This document shows positions 1 through 11,804 of a stretch of DNA of 64,000 nucleotides, in pieces. The DNA lies in assembly GCA_030374805.1 (NCBI GenBank), contig JARGSG010000218.1, forward strand, positions 1,044,820 through 1,108,819, given 5' to 3'. Numbering within the stretch: the first letter of the stretch is position 1; each line of letters begins with the position of its first letter. This stretch comes from Gracilaria gracilis (lineage: Eukaryota > Rhodophyta > Florideophyceae > Gracilariales > Gracilariaceae). Under the pieces are notes generated by a model. It made no database searches. It worked only from the letters and a program-made list of their open reading frames with translations, and was not told the DNA's origin. The position numbers and the translations under genes were made by a program.

Positions 1-892
1 ACCAGAACGTTGAGTTAGAGATGATTGCTCCCACCTACCGACGAGGTCGGTATGTACCGATTACATCGTGGTGGCTCTCCTTGGAGACGTGCCAAGATTG
101 CCACATTGAGCTTCGACCGGTGTTTACGTACATGTGATCGTTCCTCATGGCGGATCCCCGCTTGAGGTTGTGGTTGGTCGTTGGGACCGAATGAGCAGTC
201 CGCACCGCGGCGTGTATCCTCACGGAGATGTAAGACTAGTGTAGACACTGTTACATCCGACCCCGCGTGCGGGCGACCATTCGTAGCCTGAGCATGGATA
301 TCCTTCTCGGTAGCAAAGTCAACTAAAAAGGAATGTTGGGGTTACTCGAGTACCTCGAGGACGCTCGGTGGGACGATTTTCCCATCGAAGAAAGCGGCAA
401 TCCAGACGGGGGTAGAGGTGGGTCCGGCCCTGTTTTGGGGAGAAGTATACCACTTGCGGGCGACTTCATGTACGACGGCCCGTGGGACTTCCGGGAGTCT
501 AACTGCAAAAAAGCGGAGGAATTCCGGGATGCCCCTTGTGTAATCCCCAGCGACCATCCGCCAGTGTACATCGACTCGGGCGACTACTATCACGCTTACA
601 GTGCTGGAGATGCAATGTTGAGCAACGATTCTATGAAGCAGGTGTGGTCGTAGAAAAAGCAGTCGAAACGGTTGGGGACGTTTCCGGTCCGACTCCACCA
701 CCGGCGAGCGCTAGTTTAGCTAACTGCAGTTCGAGGGCGGTTAACAAAAGTAGAGTCATTGCCCGCTTCCTTCGTGGGGCTGGCCTCAGCACCACCAAAG
801 CTTCGGGCGGTTTTATTGCAATGGCCGACGTGCTTACGAATCGTCTCGGCGGTAGTGGTACTTTCCAAAAGAGTGACGGTGCGAACCATTAA
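1..892 (+). pseudogene. antisense ORF (aORF) of Gypsy C3, C-terminal part
   Basis: Conceptual translation from about position 40 parallels the aORFs at 30,258-31,655 (+) and 61,987-63,700 (-). Shared blocks are GRYVPI..WW, a stretch like C-IEL-PVLTYLGSY, LGLLEYLEDARWD against LELLDYIDSNDW, and a C-terminal block VIARFLRGAGL ending in RLGG. Several stops and frame changes interrupt it near 140-330 and 650. The stop at 890-892 lies 148 bp from the convergent stop of pol at 1041. The function is not known, and I recognise no catalytic motif. Conservation across copies argues that it was once a selected protein of the element. Confidence 0.7.
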
Positions 893-1040
893 TGCTCTAC
901 TTAGTACTTCTCCGGCATTACCAGCGATAGTTTTCCATGAATTCATGATGAAAAACAGTGTAAACTTCCCGTTCTAGACGGCATTCCATTTTACTTCTAG
1001 CAAGTCGTCTCCCTTCTTAATCCCGTTATCATGGACCAAA

Positions 1041-4000
1041 CTAACTCACTTGCACGTTATCCAGAGTTCCTGGCAGTTCTGTGCCGGCGCAGCAGTGATA
1101 TCGTACCACCTGGGAACCGGAAAGGTGTTCAACGAGTTCATCTGTATCCTCTTCGGGGCCGTAACCGTACCAATGGACGTGGTATTGCAAGATATCGTGC
1201 TCATCGTATGAATCTCCTACTATTCGGTGAACTAAGCACTCTTGTACTTAGACGTTTCGACAGTGCTATATTGTAGTCACCGCAGGTGGGAAACTCCCAC
1301 TTTACGCCAAAATGTCACTTGAGAGGGTGTCAGGGTGCACCGCAGTGGTATCGACACTGACCAAGCGGTGGTCCGAATTTGCACTAGCGTGGTACTTGGT
1401 CCGTACCGCGAGTCGGCAGGGGTCCTTCCGACTTGGATTTGATGATGAATCCGTTCGCCTTAACGACGTTGTTCTGCGTTCCGCGAAGAAGGGCGCGGTT
1501 GGCGCGTCCTCTTGTGAACGGGCACGTGCCTCTAACAATGGTTGGCCCTGAGTTGACCTAGTCTGATTCGCTACTCTTGCGAGGATACGTAGCAACGGCT
1601 GCACCGTGCTTTGCTGACGCGGCACTCTGTGTTCAACGGCTATTTCCGATGACCCGGCGTCGGTGAGCGTATCCCCGTGTCGGGCGTGTATAGCTGGCGC
1701 TGTGCTCACTACTTGAAAAATTTCAAATCATTGGAGATTCAAGTGCCACTCTTGACGAATTACTTGCCCGGTTTGACCTGTTTATGTACGCCAGTTGCGG
1801 CGACCACAGGGTCGGCCGAGACGATTGGAGTGCGCTTACACGTGCGCGACGTTCTCATTGGGGTTCTCTTCCCTCATTATGAGGGTTTCCTTTCCCAGAG
1901 ATGAGCTCCTTTGCCGCCGTGTCCTCCCGGATGGAGGTCGCCACTGACCCTTTCTCTGAGACATTTCCCAGGATGGTGTGATCTGTGTTGCCCAGCGTTG
2001 CTGGCTTGTCTTCTGCGTTGCGCTCCACGTGTCGCGGCAGGCTTGAGATAGGGGTAACCGCTTTTGCGGAGGATTCGTCAACCGAGGCTGGTCTGGAAGC
2101 ACTCACGGCGGGGTTTGGCGAAGCAGTTTGCTTGTCGTCCTTAGGGAGCGGTTGGGACGCTGCTGTACCATCCCTTGCTCCACGGTGTGTATCCCGTTGC
2201 GACGGCGATGTATCCCCATTGGAGCCATTGTCCTTCTCCCCCTTCTCTGATGGAGTGACGGGGAGGTGCGGTGGAATTCCTTCGCGGCGGGTGATTATCT
2301 GTGCCATCGGGAAAGAAGTAGCGGTAAAGTCACGAATACCTTGAGTATCCGGCCGAGCTGGAGGTTCCGAGAAACTCGGTGTATCTCAGGGACCCCGGGT
2401 GGTGTGTGCCAATACAACAGGACGTTGTTCTACAGAAGTGCCTGTGGTTGCTGAACCCGTTTTCGGGGAACTTGCATTCTGCAATACTAACTCAGATTAG
2501 GGAAATGGGGCCAGGACAACGAGATTGGGCGAGAGGCTTGCGTGCGTGTAGCCCACTTCCACAACGACAGTGTTGGTCTTACCAGAAATCTCCTTTGAGA
2601 GTCCGTCCGCCGCTGGCGAGAGTTTGTGGCGGTTTTCCCTATCAAAATGTTATTACTCCTTTCTCAAAAACACGTAGTTACCAGCAGCGATGAGTGGAGG
2701 CTTCGCCTGACGTTGCTGGTCGTCGAAATCCTGCATGTACGTGGCTTTCGAACGCGTCATCGACTTCCGCACAGTGGGTACCAGCTTTGAGAGCCACTTT
2801 TACCAGTTCTCGCGGCAATTTCCCACATGAGAAGTTGTCCAGCGTAGCTTGGGGTTCCATCGCCATTGGCGGGGGCGTGCGCGACAATACCAATGCGAAT
2901 GGTGATACTCAGGTAGACCGATGAACTTAAGTATTGTATCCAAGTGTGGGGGCATCAGTGTACAAGTACCAAATTTTTGGGAGATCAGCCACGTAGTAAC
3001 GTAGCGCAGCTAGCATAGTCCGGTTGAACCCTTCGCCTTGCCCATTACATTGGATATGGGAGGTATTAGGGAACAAGTTGTTCATATCCAGGATGAGACA
3101 GACATCCTGCACGACACGTGATGCAAACTGCGTATCTTTATCGGATAAAAAATGTACTGGAGGTCCATAGACGAAATTCCAATACGTCGTGAGCGCATTC
3201 GTCACCGTGAAAGCGGTTATCTTTCTGAGAATCATAGTACGAACATGCTTTCAGTAGCGGTGGGTGATCAAAAGTATGAACTTGTTTTCCTCCTTGGTTG
3301 CGAGGAGAGTTCAGAGAATGTCCATCGCGACAAACTAGAGCGGTGCCCTCGCAGGAAATAACTTCAGCTGCTTGCTGTTCTTCCGAAGTTTTACTCGGTT
3401 CTTGGAGCATTCTGTACGAAAGCGTGCGATAGCAAATCAATCCACGGCCATGGCGGGCCACTTGAATTCCCTTTGCAGTGTTAAATAAATCTTCCTTTCA
3501 CCTGAGTGGCCACCAAGTCTGGAGAAATGCAGGATTTGAAGAACCCCCGTCTGCAGGGAGTGCGGTACCACGACTTGTGGGTTAGCTTCCACCAATCTCA
3601 CGAGATAGCCTATGTCGTTCACCTCGAAGGGTAGGGTTTTACCACCGTTAAAGACGGGCACGTATCCTTACGCAGAAGGAAACCCCGAACTGTTCTCGGA
3701 TCATTTTCTCTAGGGAAATAGGTACAAATGTCCCCGGTAAGGGTGTTTCAGTGGAGGTCTTGCTTGACGTGAGTAGTCCGTCAATGACAGCATCAATTTC
3801 CCAGCCTTCCGGCCAGTCGTCCTCGGAGTCCAATACCGGGTCACCCGGGTCCATTAAATCCACGATGAAGCAAGGAATCTAGTCAACCTTGGTGGCGAGA
3901 GTTTCCCCACTGGTGGGCAATGGTGACACCGCGTCTGTCTGAGTGTTATGCGCTCCCCTCATTTTATATGACGTCATAATAATGGTCAGCTAAGCGTAGC

Positions 4001-4820
4001 CTCCACCACATCAGGCGGCCAGATGAATCAGAGCAATTCGTCAACCCCCTCAATGAGGAGTGATACGTGTAGAAGGTAAAGTGAATAATCATGAGATACG
4101 GGCGGAGAGGCGAGAGTGCTCGGACGACTCCGAGGCACTCTTTCTACGAAACGGAGTAGCTCCGTATGTGGAAGTTGAGAGAACGAGAACAATGCCCGAT
4201 GGCTTTCCGTTCCCTTTGTGGGATGTTTTGAAACAGAGTGGAACAAACTTCGTAGTCGCCCGAGTCCGTGTCCACGGAGTACAGTAATCCCAACATAGGT
4301 ACTGACAGGATTGGTGCTGTCGTGACAACCTCCTTTAAGGAGTTCAAAGCATTCGTCTGCGTGGATGTAAATGGGTACAGTTTTTGTGCTTCTTCCTTGC
4401 GCAGAAGCCCATTCAGAGGATCAGCAATGTCCAAAAAGTTCGGGATTAGCCGTCGATAGACGTTGAAAAGCCCTAAGAAGGACCGAAGTTCGGATTGAGT
4501 GCGGGGTATCTTCCCCAGAGCGAGGGATTTTACGCGCGCATCCTCGATCATTAAGCTTCAGGAACGGATTATGTGTCCCAAGTACTTGACAGTGTCTATG
4601 AAGAATTCACAATTCCTTAGCTTGAGGGTTACACCAGAATCTCGTAAAATGGTCATAACGTCCCTGACATGGGTGAGATGGTCGTCTAGGTTAGCTGAGA
4701 AGACAATAATGTCATCCAGATAGACCAGACACGTCCGCTACTTAAAGCAGATAAGCAGAATATCAACCGCTTGCTGAATAGTAGCGGAGACCTTGGTCTA
4801 GGCAAAGGTCAGCGTATAAC
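1041..4820 (-). pseudogene. Gypsy C3 pol remnant (RT, RNase H, IN, chromodomain)
   Basis: Read on the minus strand. The RT catalytic stretch YLDDIIVFS is at about 4.7 kb. The RT connection and RNase H start (VDTDSGDYEVCSTLFQ) lie at 4551-4144. The integrase HHCC finger is at 3661-3437 and the integrase core with LSDKDTQFAS and the catalytic Glu region at 3235-2927. A linker follows at 2.3-1.3 kb, including an S-E-K-G-E-K stretch over a polypurine tract. A readable chromodomain (YHVHWYGYGPEEDTDELVEHL) occupies about 1245-1041 and ends at TAG. Many frameshifts and stops make it non-functional. The chromodomain would normally tether integrase to chromatin marks. Confidence 0.8.
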
Positions 4821-4825
4821 TTGTA

Positions 4826-5398
4826 GCCATTGAAAGGGATATAAATTCTAAGCTTCTACCGAAATCATCGGGACATTTCAAGGTAGTGCGCGCAACCGAC
4901 CACACCGTAACGGTGAACCAATATGGTGTAGAGAATACGATCTCTATCGACCGAATCACGGTCGCACCTGAAACGGTTGAACTTAGAAAGAAACGCGGAG
5001 AATCCGCACGTGACCCACAAGCGGTTGCTCTGCAAACTCGGCCCAGGGAGAGAACTAGATACCCATTGACGTTAATGATGACGCACAGGGTGACGATCCA
5101 GACTAAGTACCACCCGTGGGGACTACAATTGCTCCTTCAGACCAAAATACCTTCCCCTAGTGGCATCGATGCTCATATAAACCAACATGGTGACGGAATA
5201 CCGTCTCAGGTCCCTAACGAATTCCCAGTGGAATGCATTGTAGGTCACTGACGTACCCAAGAAGGTCTGAAGTACACAGTACGCTGGTATGGCTGGGGCG
5301 CCGACGGTGATACCTCCGAGCTGCCCTCAGCCATACCACACCATTTCAGAGTAAGCTATTGGAACCGCAAGGGAAAAGACATGCCAAATAATGGGTAA
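4826..5398 (+). pseudogene. Gypsy A pol C-terminus with chromodomain
   Basis: Translation runs through a segment equivalent to B's pol tail (ATDHTVT-NQ-GVEN, then NEFPVE-IVGH) and into a chromodomain with LKYTV-WYGWGADGDT, ending at TAA 5396-5398. A stop codon replaces the residue after GH at about 5250, so the frame is broken. RT, RNase H and the integrase core are absent. The counterpart in element B is at 17,689-18,620 on the minus strand. Confidence 0.75.
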
Positions 5399-5699
5399 AC
5401 CTTAAAGCTAATACAATCCCCTAAGGAAGTGGGAAAGGCATCGTAATCATGAATTTCAAAGTGGTTTTGAACGCTTACAGGGAAGGCACTACCAGAAGGA
5501 AGCAACCCGCGAGGGGTACGTACATGGAACAGAAAGCGCTAGAACTGTACGCGCCGTTGTACACGCGCCACGCCCCCGCGCGGCACGTGCGCGAACGCGC
5601 AAGCCACAGACGCCGAAATCCGAACAGTGGATACATTAAAAAGTTATACCTTTTAATTGTCGAGGTCTACGTGCGATACCCGTAACGCGCCGTGCCGAG

Positions 5700-5905
5700 T
5701 TACCGATTCGGTTTATACTATTGTGTGTATGAAACATACAACGGCGTGGTCAAAAATAAAAGTATTTTGACCGTTACCCGCTCCCGAATCGGCCAATTTC
5801 AGCATTTGAAACCGCTTGGTTCTTGAGATACAGACCAAAAGAGTTTTCTTCGTTTTCATTACCATATAGAGGGGTAATTTCCCGGTCGAATATTTGTGAT
5901 TTGCC
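5700..5905 (+). repeat. conserved non-coding spacer shared by Gypsy A and B
   Basis: This stretch is the reverse complement of about 17,070-17,265 in element B with clear identity over about 200 bp (for example GAATCGGCCA and GAGATACAGACCAAAA). In both elements it lies between the pol stop and the antisense ORF region. I see no ORF conserved across both copies. A regulatory, terminator or replication role is possible but unproven. Confidence 0.7.
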
Positions 5906-6349
5906 TTGTAGGTGACCTCCAAGGTGAAACACCGAACGTGCGCCCATGAACAGTAAGAGGCCATGCAGAACCATCTCAGTACATTGCTGGCCACCACGTG
6001 CGAGCGCGTGGCTTAACATCTGACCTCATGGGAAGGCGAAACCACTCGTAGCGCCTCACGGAACCGAAGCGGAGTACCAATATGGTGAATCCATACTACG
6101 AGCACCAAAATGGCTCAGAATGGAACTAATTTACCTATAAGGAATTTCTCCTTACCCATCGCGGTACGCTGGTTTAAGGAAGGGGTGAGCTGTTTTCGCG
6201 CTTCCTCTCTCACTGCGCAGTGCACCTCTATGGTAGCTGGAATCTAACATAAAAACGCATAGCTTCTAAATTTACTTGAGGACTAACACCAGCAGGGATG
6301 CAGGAGTGAAAACAGAATCAACCAGAGGGGTTACTAGCAAAATGAGGCT

Positions 6350-8690
6350 CCGAGGAGCCTCCGGCTAAGGATCCCCGACCCGAAGTGGTATTTTAATTGG
6401 CTCCAGGCCAAGTCTGGAAGAGAGGAGCCTAGCCTCGAGCCTGGCTAGGTGCGCTATCATGACCGAAGGGGGTACTAGTATGCACGCTGACGCCTGGCAT
6501 TATGTTAGGACCCATCGGAGGTGTGGCGGTCGCCTGCGCAACCGATGGAGGTACCGATGACCCGGTGTGGAGAGGATCCTGCGTACCGGCTAGAAGGCCG
6601 GGGTTCAAGCTAGCACCCAATGGTTTGTAGGCGTCGGGCCCATAGCAGACGCTAGGCCTGCCACCTGGTTGGTAGCCATCTGGTAGAGCTCGATCTGGAA
6701 CCAGTTCCAGAACTCACCACTTTGAGAGAACGATCGCACGTACTGTGCGTGACGGGGCGGGATGATTTCCAGAAGGGTAAGCGCTTCGAACACAGAGGCA
6801 GGGCCGGCCTGCCGGAAGTTCACCACGCAGGCTTGGTGGTCTAAAAGCATTAAACCTGAAACGGCCTGGGAGTCTACCTGAGAGGGAACAGCAAAGCCGG
6901 CGGTGGCCAATCCACCCTTGTGGTACTGGGGAGAAGAGAAGTTACACCAGTATGGGCAGGCGAGTTGCGGCCCTCCAGAGCGGAAGTAGGCGCTGAAGTG
7001 ACCACAGGGGTAGCCGCTGGCGACTCCGCCACGGTTGGGAATGATTTGGGACTTACTGGGGGTCCCTGGTCGGTCGGTGCCTCGGGGTAGCGTTGCTCCG
7101 CGCGGGAAAAAACCTTCCAGGACACCAGATCGAAAACTTCCCACCCTTGCTTGGCTCCCCACGGGAAACTCTCTACTTTGGTAAGCAACGAATCTAGCAA
7201 CTAAATGGAGTAGTTCGTACCTGCCGCAATGGTTCCGAGTTCGAACTGTCGGATGTAGCGAATGACCCTCGGGGAATGAAGAGCATACGACCAGGAGGTT
7301 GCACACCGCCGCGGTAAATCTCAGCTTCGCAAGAGCGGCAATTCCAGTCAATACCGTCACGGGCAGCCTGCAGAGCCAGAACGGCCACCAACACGGCCCA
7401 TTCCGCGAGGGCAATCGACCAAATGAGGTAATACCGATCGTAGTTAGGGATGATATGTCTCCCGAAGTAGGCCAATACCGGTGAAGTTGAGACGCTAAGC
7501 GACACCGGAACCTCATAGGCAATCCACCAATTGGGTCGAGCCGTATACTAAGAGTTCCTTTCATTATTTGTTTGAGAGAAGAACTCCACATTGTGAAACC
7601 CATGCATGACGCGGTTGAAGCCAAACCGGGTGCGGATGCGAGCCTCGGTGGCTGCATCCACGCCTCATATACGACGGTTAGCCCAATGGATGGTATTTTA
7701 GGACCTATCGAAGCAAACCAAATATGGGGAAGCCACAAGGTACTGCTGCGGTAGGGAGTCATACTGACAGATCTTCACAACCAGACATCGGTAATAGTGG
7801 AGCTCCGGTTCATTACGAACGTACGGCAGACCGCTGAGATATGGCGAGGGAATGAAATACCTCATTGTTGTGTGCCGTTGGCAACTTTTGTAGCACTCAA
7901 TCTGACCCTGACGAGGTTGAGATTCCTTATCTCGACGGTGGAGCGTCTGCGGAACCGAGCGGAGAAGCTCAGAATCCTAACAAAAACCAGCCCAAGTAGG
8001 TATCCAGAGTCAGAGGTCGCAAGACGCCGGGAAGAGAGTTGTTCCCAGGGGCCACCGGCCAGTATCGACAGGTAAAACGTCGCTTGCAAAACAATTCTTG
8101 GATCGATCCTGAAGGTACCATGTCGGGAAACGTTCCAATCGACCGTGGTGAACGCTTCGCAAACACAATGGGAAGTCCCAAAAGGAATCTCGGGCTCCGG
8201 ACCATACGGGTCCTGGATCACTTTACGAATCACTTGAGGTCGGTGCGAAAAAGACTGAACCGGCTGGCTCCGAAAACCTGTTTGGAGGTGGGTATGGTAC
8301 AACGAAGCACCACGCAAATCAGATGTGGTGATGCCGCTCCTACGACCGCGCGAAGGACCGGCGCCTGACATGGTGTGATGATTACCGCGAGGGTGTTGTT
8401 GAAACTCTCGGCACTCAACCGCAGGGGTGAACCAAATTGGCTTTTTATCCACAATGGGTGACTCGCCAGAGCTGATGCTCAAAACCGCCACCCGTTCGAG
8501 GCTCCATGCTGGTTCAAACATCAAGGTACCAGCATTACCCGCCGGGGGCGCGTCGTTCCTTGGGATTACCTCTTCCGATTGACCGATATGGGGAACGGCC
8601 AAGGGTCTTGTAGCACTACGGGTGCGATCCCATACGCTGGTACCAGCGCTACCCACATGGCTTAGATAAGAAGCAGGGGTCACCGTAAAC
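6350..8690 (-). pseudogene. antisense ORF (aORF) of Gypsy A
   Basis: On the minus strand, fragments in different frames align with the C-family aORFs: RIRTRFGF with RCRSRFGYF, FHNVEFF with YQNVEVERI, PNWW with PAWW, SPVLAYFGRHI with PPVLTYLGSYL (about 7690-7400), and a tail AQYVRSFSQSG like VIVIRSFLRGMG (about 6760-6720). The longest open pieces are 7762-6605 and 8683-7862, but neither is open through all conserved blocks, so the gene is decayed. It converges on pol of the same element. Divergence from the C copies is high, which makes shared ancestry with retained blocks more informative. Function unknown. Confidence 0.6.
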
Positions 8691-9232
8691 GGATTTAACC
8701 TTGTCGGTCGGGCGAAAAGCCATGGCGGCGCGAGCCATCACAAACAATCCGATACGAAGGTAACCAGGAAGGTTAATGGTGAAACAACCTCGAAGGAGAC
8801 AGCGGCAGTACCTCGAAGGGACGAAGACGGAACCTCAAAGTAACAGCGAGACCTGCCGCCACCAAGGGGGGGCCAAAATCCTGCATGGTACAGCCCGCAC
8901 AGGAGCGAAAAGTGGCGCCGCGTTCCTCACTGGGTGTGCCAACGCAGGAAAGGAGATCGAAGCCCTGAATCCGTAAAGCTGTACGCCACCGCGTGCTGTT
9001 GGTCGAACCTTGCAGGTACACAACTGGCGTGCGTTGCGCCCAAAACGACAAATGGAAAAGAGGAAGCCACTGTTGGTGGTGGCCCAGATGGTGAATAGGC
9101 ACGCTCCGCATCGCAGGGCGAGCGCGAAGCACGGCGCGAGATGGCGCGAGGGCTGCGCAGTTGACCAAATTGGTACGAAGATGCAACCAACTTTGTGGAG
9201 TGATCTAAGAGCCACGAGGGCGTGGCCCAGGG

Positions 9233-9605
9233 TACGCCTGTGTTCTCGGAAATAGAATTTCACATTCAAAAATGCTAGTTTTGGTGACCGACTATCTGGT
9301 GACTTTTTCCAATATTTTCCAATATTTGGGTTGGATATGAAGAAATTCGTATTTGGTGTACTAGTTTGACATTCAAAATTTGCAGTTCTGGAAATTCGCC
9401 AGTTTTAGAATTTCAAATATGCTAGTTATGGAACTGGGGAATTTCCAGAACTGCAAATTTTGAAGGTCAAACTAGCACACCAAATACGTATTTTCTCATA
9501 TCCAACCCAAATATCGGAAAAATAATTGGAAAAAGTAACCAGATAATCGGTCAACCAAAATAGCATTTTTTAATGTGAAATTCCATTTCAGAGAACACAG
9601 ACGTA
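9233..9605. repeat. large AT-rich foldback (inverted repeat)
   Basis: Two arms of about 172 bp (9233-9404 and 9432-9605) are near-perfect inverted copies separated by a 27-nt loop. The outer ends read TACGCCTGTGTTCTC and, inverted, GAGAACACAGACGTA. The arms contain short sub-repeats around ATGCTAGTT. It is much more AT-rich than its surroundings and encodes nothing. It sits directly against the PPT of element A. It may be a MITE-like foldback insertion or part of the element; no target-site duplication is evident. Confidence 0.9.
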
Positions 9606-9700
9606 GGAAGGGGGTCTGTAGTACAATGACATCTCAATGGGTTGGTGCCGCGTGGGACTACTTGTGCTCCTTGCTGGCTGCACTTCCCCCAATTGTTATT
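9605..9700 (+). repeat. PPT and start of 3' LTR of Gypsy A
   Basis: The purine run AGGAAGGGGG (9605-9614) is followed after two bases by TGTAGTACAATG at 9617, the same LTR start as elements B and E read on the minus strand. Similarity to those LTRs continues through the CCAATTG-T-ATTCTCT region and stops at about 9700, where minus-strand gag sequence begins. The LTR is therefore truncated to about 85 bp. Confidence 0.7.
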
Positions 9701-10558
9701 CTCTTTGACGAATTCTTCGCCAAGCTGTTCGGTTTCTTCTTGCTTCTACCTTTCGGTCACCATCCGACGATGAACCAGTATCGGTATCGGTGCTCGAGGA
9801 ATCGGGGTCAGAGTCGTAGTGGCGACTTTTTCCCTTCTTTCTTTTCCTTTCTGAAACCCTGCGGTTTCTTCTTCGTCGCCCCTCTTCTGGGTCAGACGAA
9901 TCGTCCTCAGGTCCACCAGTCTTGGTGTCCTTTCGAAATTTACCACCAATGGGTGGTAAGTATCTGTCTCGAGAGCCCATCTCCATATGGCACTCTTGAC
10001 TTTGCCTTAAACCTTGTAGGTACACACTATCGACGGAAATTGGCTTGATTGGTGCGGAAGAACCTACGGGAATCCCTTGGGGTATGCGAGTAACCATATT
10101 CACCCCAGAGGTTTCGGCTTCCCCCATTCCTGCGAAAACTCAAGGTCTTGAACAACTCCGTGGATATGCTCCCGGGCACCCGTTAAGAGGTATGTTTCAA
10201 CCAGTTTAGATATGCAATGAGAGAGCTCGTGCACGGCTCGGTCAACCACCAGACGGCTGACGGCGTCCCTTTCTATAGAAGTCATAGCTTCATTAACCGT
10301 AGCGGTAAAAAGAGGTTTTGCTCGATCTTCCATTTGGAGCCAAAGGTCCTCAACCGTTCTCGGCAAATCCTTAATAGGTCCAGGAGCCAACGGAGGCTGA
10401 GAGCCCTTATCCTTTGAGTTTCCGGCCCGAGACCGCCGAAACATCTTTTCGGAATTATCCAGAATGAGTTTGGCGGCAGAAGCCGCACCAGAACCCTTGT
10501 GGCTAGGTGGCGCGCTAGAGCCACGAGAAATCCTTGTAGGTCTTTCTAAAGTGACCAA
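9701..10558 (-). pseudogene. Gypsy E gag, N-terminal half
   Basis: The first part (10,558-10,100) matches B gag with SSAPPSHKGSGAASAAK and VVDRAVHELS. A frame change near 10,110 leads to YLPPIGGKFRKDTK and then a strongly basic RRRR/KRKKK stretch followed by an Asp/Ser-rich run at 9.85-9.77 kb. The capsid and zinc knuckle are missing because the element stops at 9701. The basic-plus-acidic pattern recurs in all the gags of this window. Confidence 0.75.
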
Positions 10559-10696
10559 TAGTGGTATCCAATTGCTTCGCGAGTATTCCTACGAAATCAA
10601 ATAGGTGTGTGAACTTCCGGAGTTCTTTCGAAAGTCTTCTGTTCACCAGAAAAGGTACGACAGAAACCAAGTAACTTCTAGGTCCGGAGACCAAAA

Positions 10697-11197
10697 TGTC
10701 GTACAAATACCGATAAGGTGTGGGGTCCGTTTGGTAGAGCGAGCGCGCGAGGGCTCAACCTGAAGGGTAAAAACAAACAACCAATATGGTAGTAGGGCAC
10801 CTGAAGCCCGCACGGGCAAACGACGGTGCAACTAGTCTAGTCCGTGTAGATGTACGGTAGTAGAAGTTGACGCGTGGTAAAACCTGAATAGTAATAGAGT
10901 AGCAAGTGACCAAGATTGTATAGTTACTGCCCTAATGTTGCCTGACTTTGCAATACCCGGGGGGGACGGCGAGGTGTACCACACTATATACAAGGTGCAC
11001 CGAAGCCGATCTCCCGTGCGGGCATGACGTCGTCGGCTGCGCCCATGAGCTACTGTCATGGGCCAGCAATGCTAAGCTAAAATAAATTAGAAATTAGAAA
11101 CTCTAAAATAGATAATACCAATTGGGTGAAGTGCAGCCAGCAAGGTGCACAGCTAGTCCCACGTGGCACCAACCCATTGAGGTCTCATTGTACTACA
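10697..11197 (-). repeat. 5' LTR of Gypsy E
   Basis: 501 bp. On the minus strand it begins TGTAGTACAATGAG (11,197 downwards) and ends GTACGACA (10,697), giving canonical TG...CA ends. It aligns along its length with 21,723-22,230 and 15,065-15,535. A TATATAG element lies at about 10,985 in element orientation. ACC-N5-GGT palindromes are at 10,709, 10,758, 10,780 and 11,117. A fifth site seen in the other copies is mutated here (GGT to TGT near 10,910). Confidence 0.9.
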
Positions 11198-11804
11198 GTC
11201 AAGGAAGTGTCAAGACGTATGGAATTGAATTACCGCTGCGTGGCAGGACAATTAAATCTTTACGTTCTGTGTACCAAGGTTTAGGATTGTTCGACGTACT
11301 TGAAGAAGACCCACGAAGAAATAACTATTAGATTCCGATGAGAAGAACAAGAAGCTTCAAGCCCGGTATATATATAAATGATAAGAAAAGTTATTAAAGA
11401 AGGAATGAGGGAGAAAGGTTATATGTTTTACTTGAAAAACAAGTATGTGAAAAATCAACGTCCTTTGAATGCTTGAATCGGTGCGGACATCGATTTTAAA
11501 GGGAAGGTGAATATAATATATTGGCATCCACTTTCGTGTTACAACCACTACCTGTGATTGCATCACGACCAGCCAGTTAGTAGAAGTAGATAGCTCATTC
11601 CAGAAGTACCGCTATTCTTAGTCTAGTCATCAATAGTGCGTCGGTCCTGGTTCTGGTAAAGATGTTCAGTACCAGTCTACGCCAACCTTCGCTACCTTAC
11701 ATATTCTCTCCAGATCCCACTTCTGTTTCGTCAAACATGACTGAGCTTTCGATACTACCCCGTGTCTGCAATGATCGTATTTGCTTCATTTCCTTCCATT
11801 CTTT
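11198..11804. other. no recognisable gene
   Basis: Flank of the E LTR. A short plus-strand frame ending at 11,331 gives a plausible but unrecognised peptide (KTYGIELPLRGRTIKSL); it may be a scrap of the sequence E landed in. From 11.34 kb the DNA is AT-rich and without sustained coding signal. Confidence 0.5.

Larger units (their letters stand above)
1..4825 (-). mobile_element. Gypsy element C3, truncated at both ends
   Basis: Degenerate Ty3/Gypsy chromovirus-like element. On the minus strand the order from 4.8 kb downwards is RT (second half), RNase H, integrase zinc finger, integrase core and chromodomain. An antisense ORF on the plus strand fills 1-892. This is the same plan as the fuller elements at 28,959-40,493 and 53,201-64,000. 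Gag, protease and the first half of RT are missing because element A begins at about 4826, and the 3' LTR lies beyond the window start. No LTR is visible, so the family assignment rests on protein similarity to the other two C copies. Confidence 0.8.
4826..9700 (+). mobile_element. Gypsy element A, 5'-truncated
   Basis: Starts in the middle of the pol C-terminus at a junction with C3 (about 4826) and continues through chromodomain, non-coding spacer, antisense ORF (minus strand), foldback, PPT and the first 80-85 bp of the 3' LTR (TG at 9617). The LTR start resembles the LTRs at 10,697-11,197 and 21,723-22,230. It is then cut at about 9700, where the gag of oppositely oriented element E begins. 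It carries 19 copies of ACC-N5-GGT in 4.9 kb. The mosaic ends suggest deletion or recombination rather than simple nesting. Confidence 0.7.
9701..11197 (-). mobile_element. Gypsy element E remnant (LTR, PBS, gag)
   Basis: Minus-strand element keeping a complete 5' LTR (10,697-11,197), a PBS-like TTTTGGTCTCCGG just inside it, a leader, and gag down to about 9701. Everything downstream is gone. Gag and LTR closely match element B at 21,052-22,230, so E and B are one family. Seven ACC-N5-GGT palindromes fall in this 1.5 kb. Confidence 0.85.

Noticed and set aside
6605-7762. 385-codon minus-strand ORF taken as one gene
   Set aside because: The blocks that match other aORFs fall in more than one frame, so the long frame itself is not the original protein.
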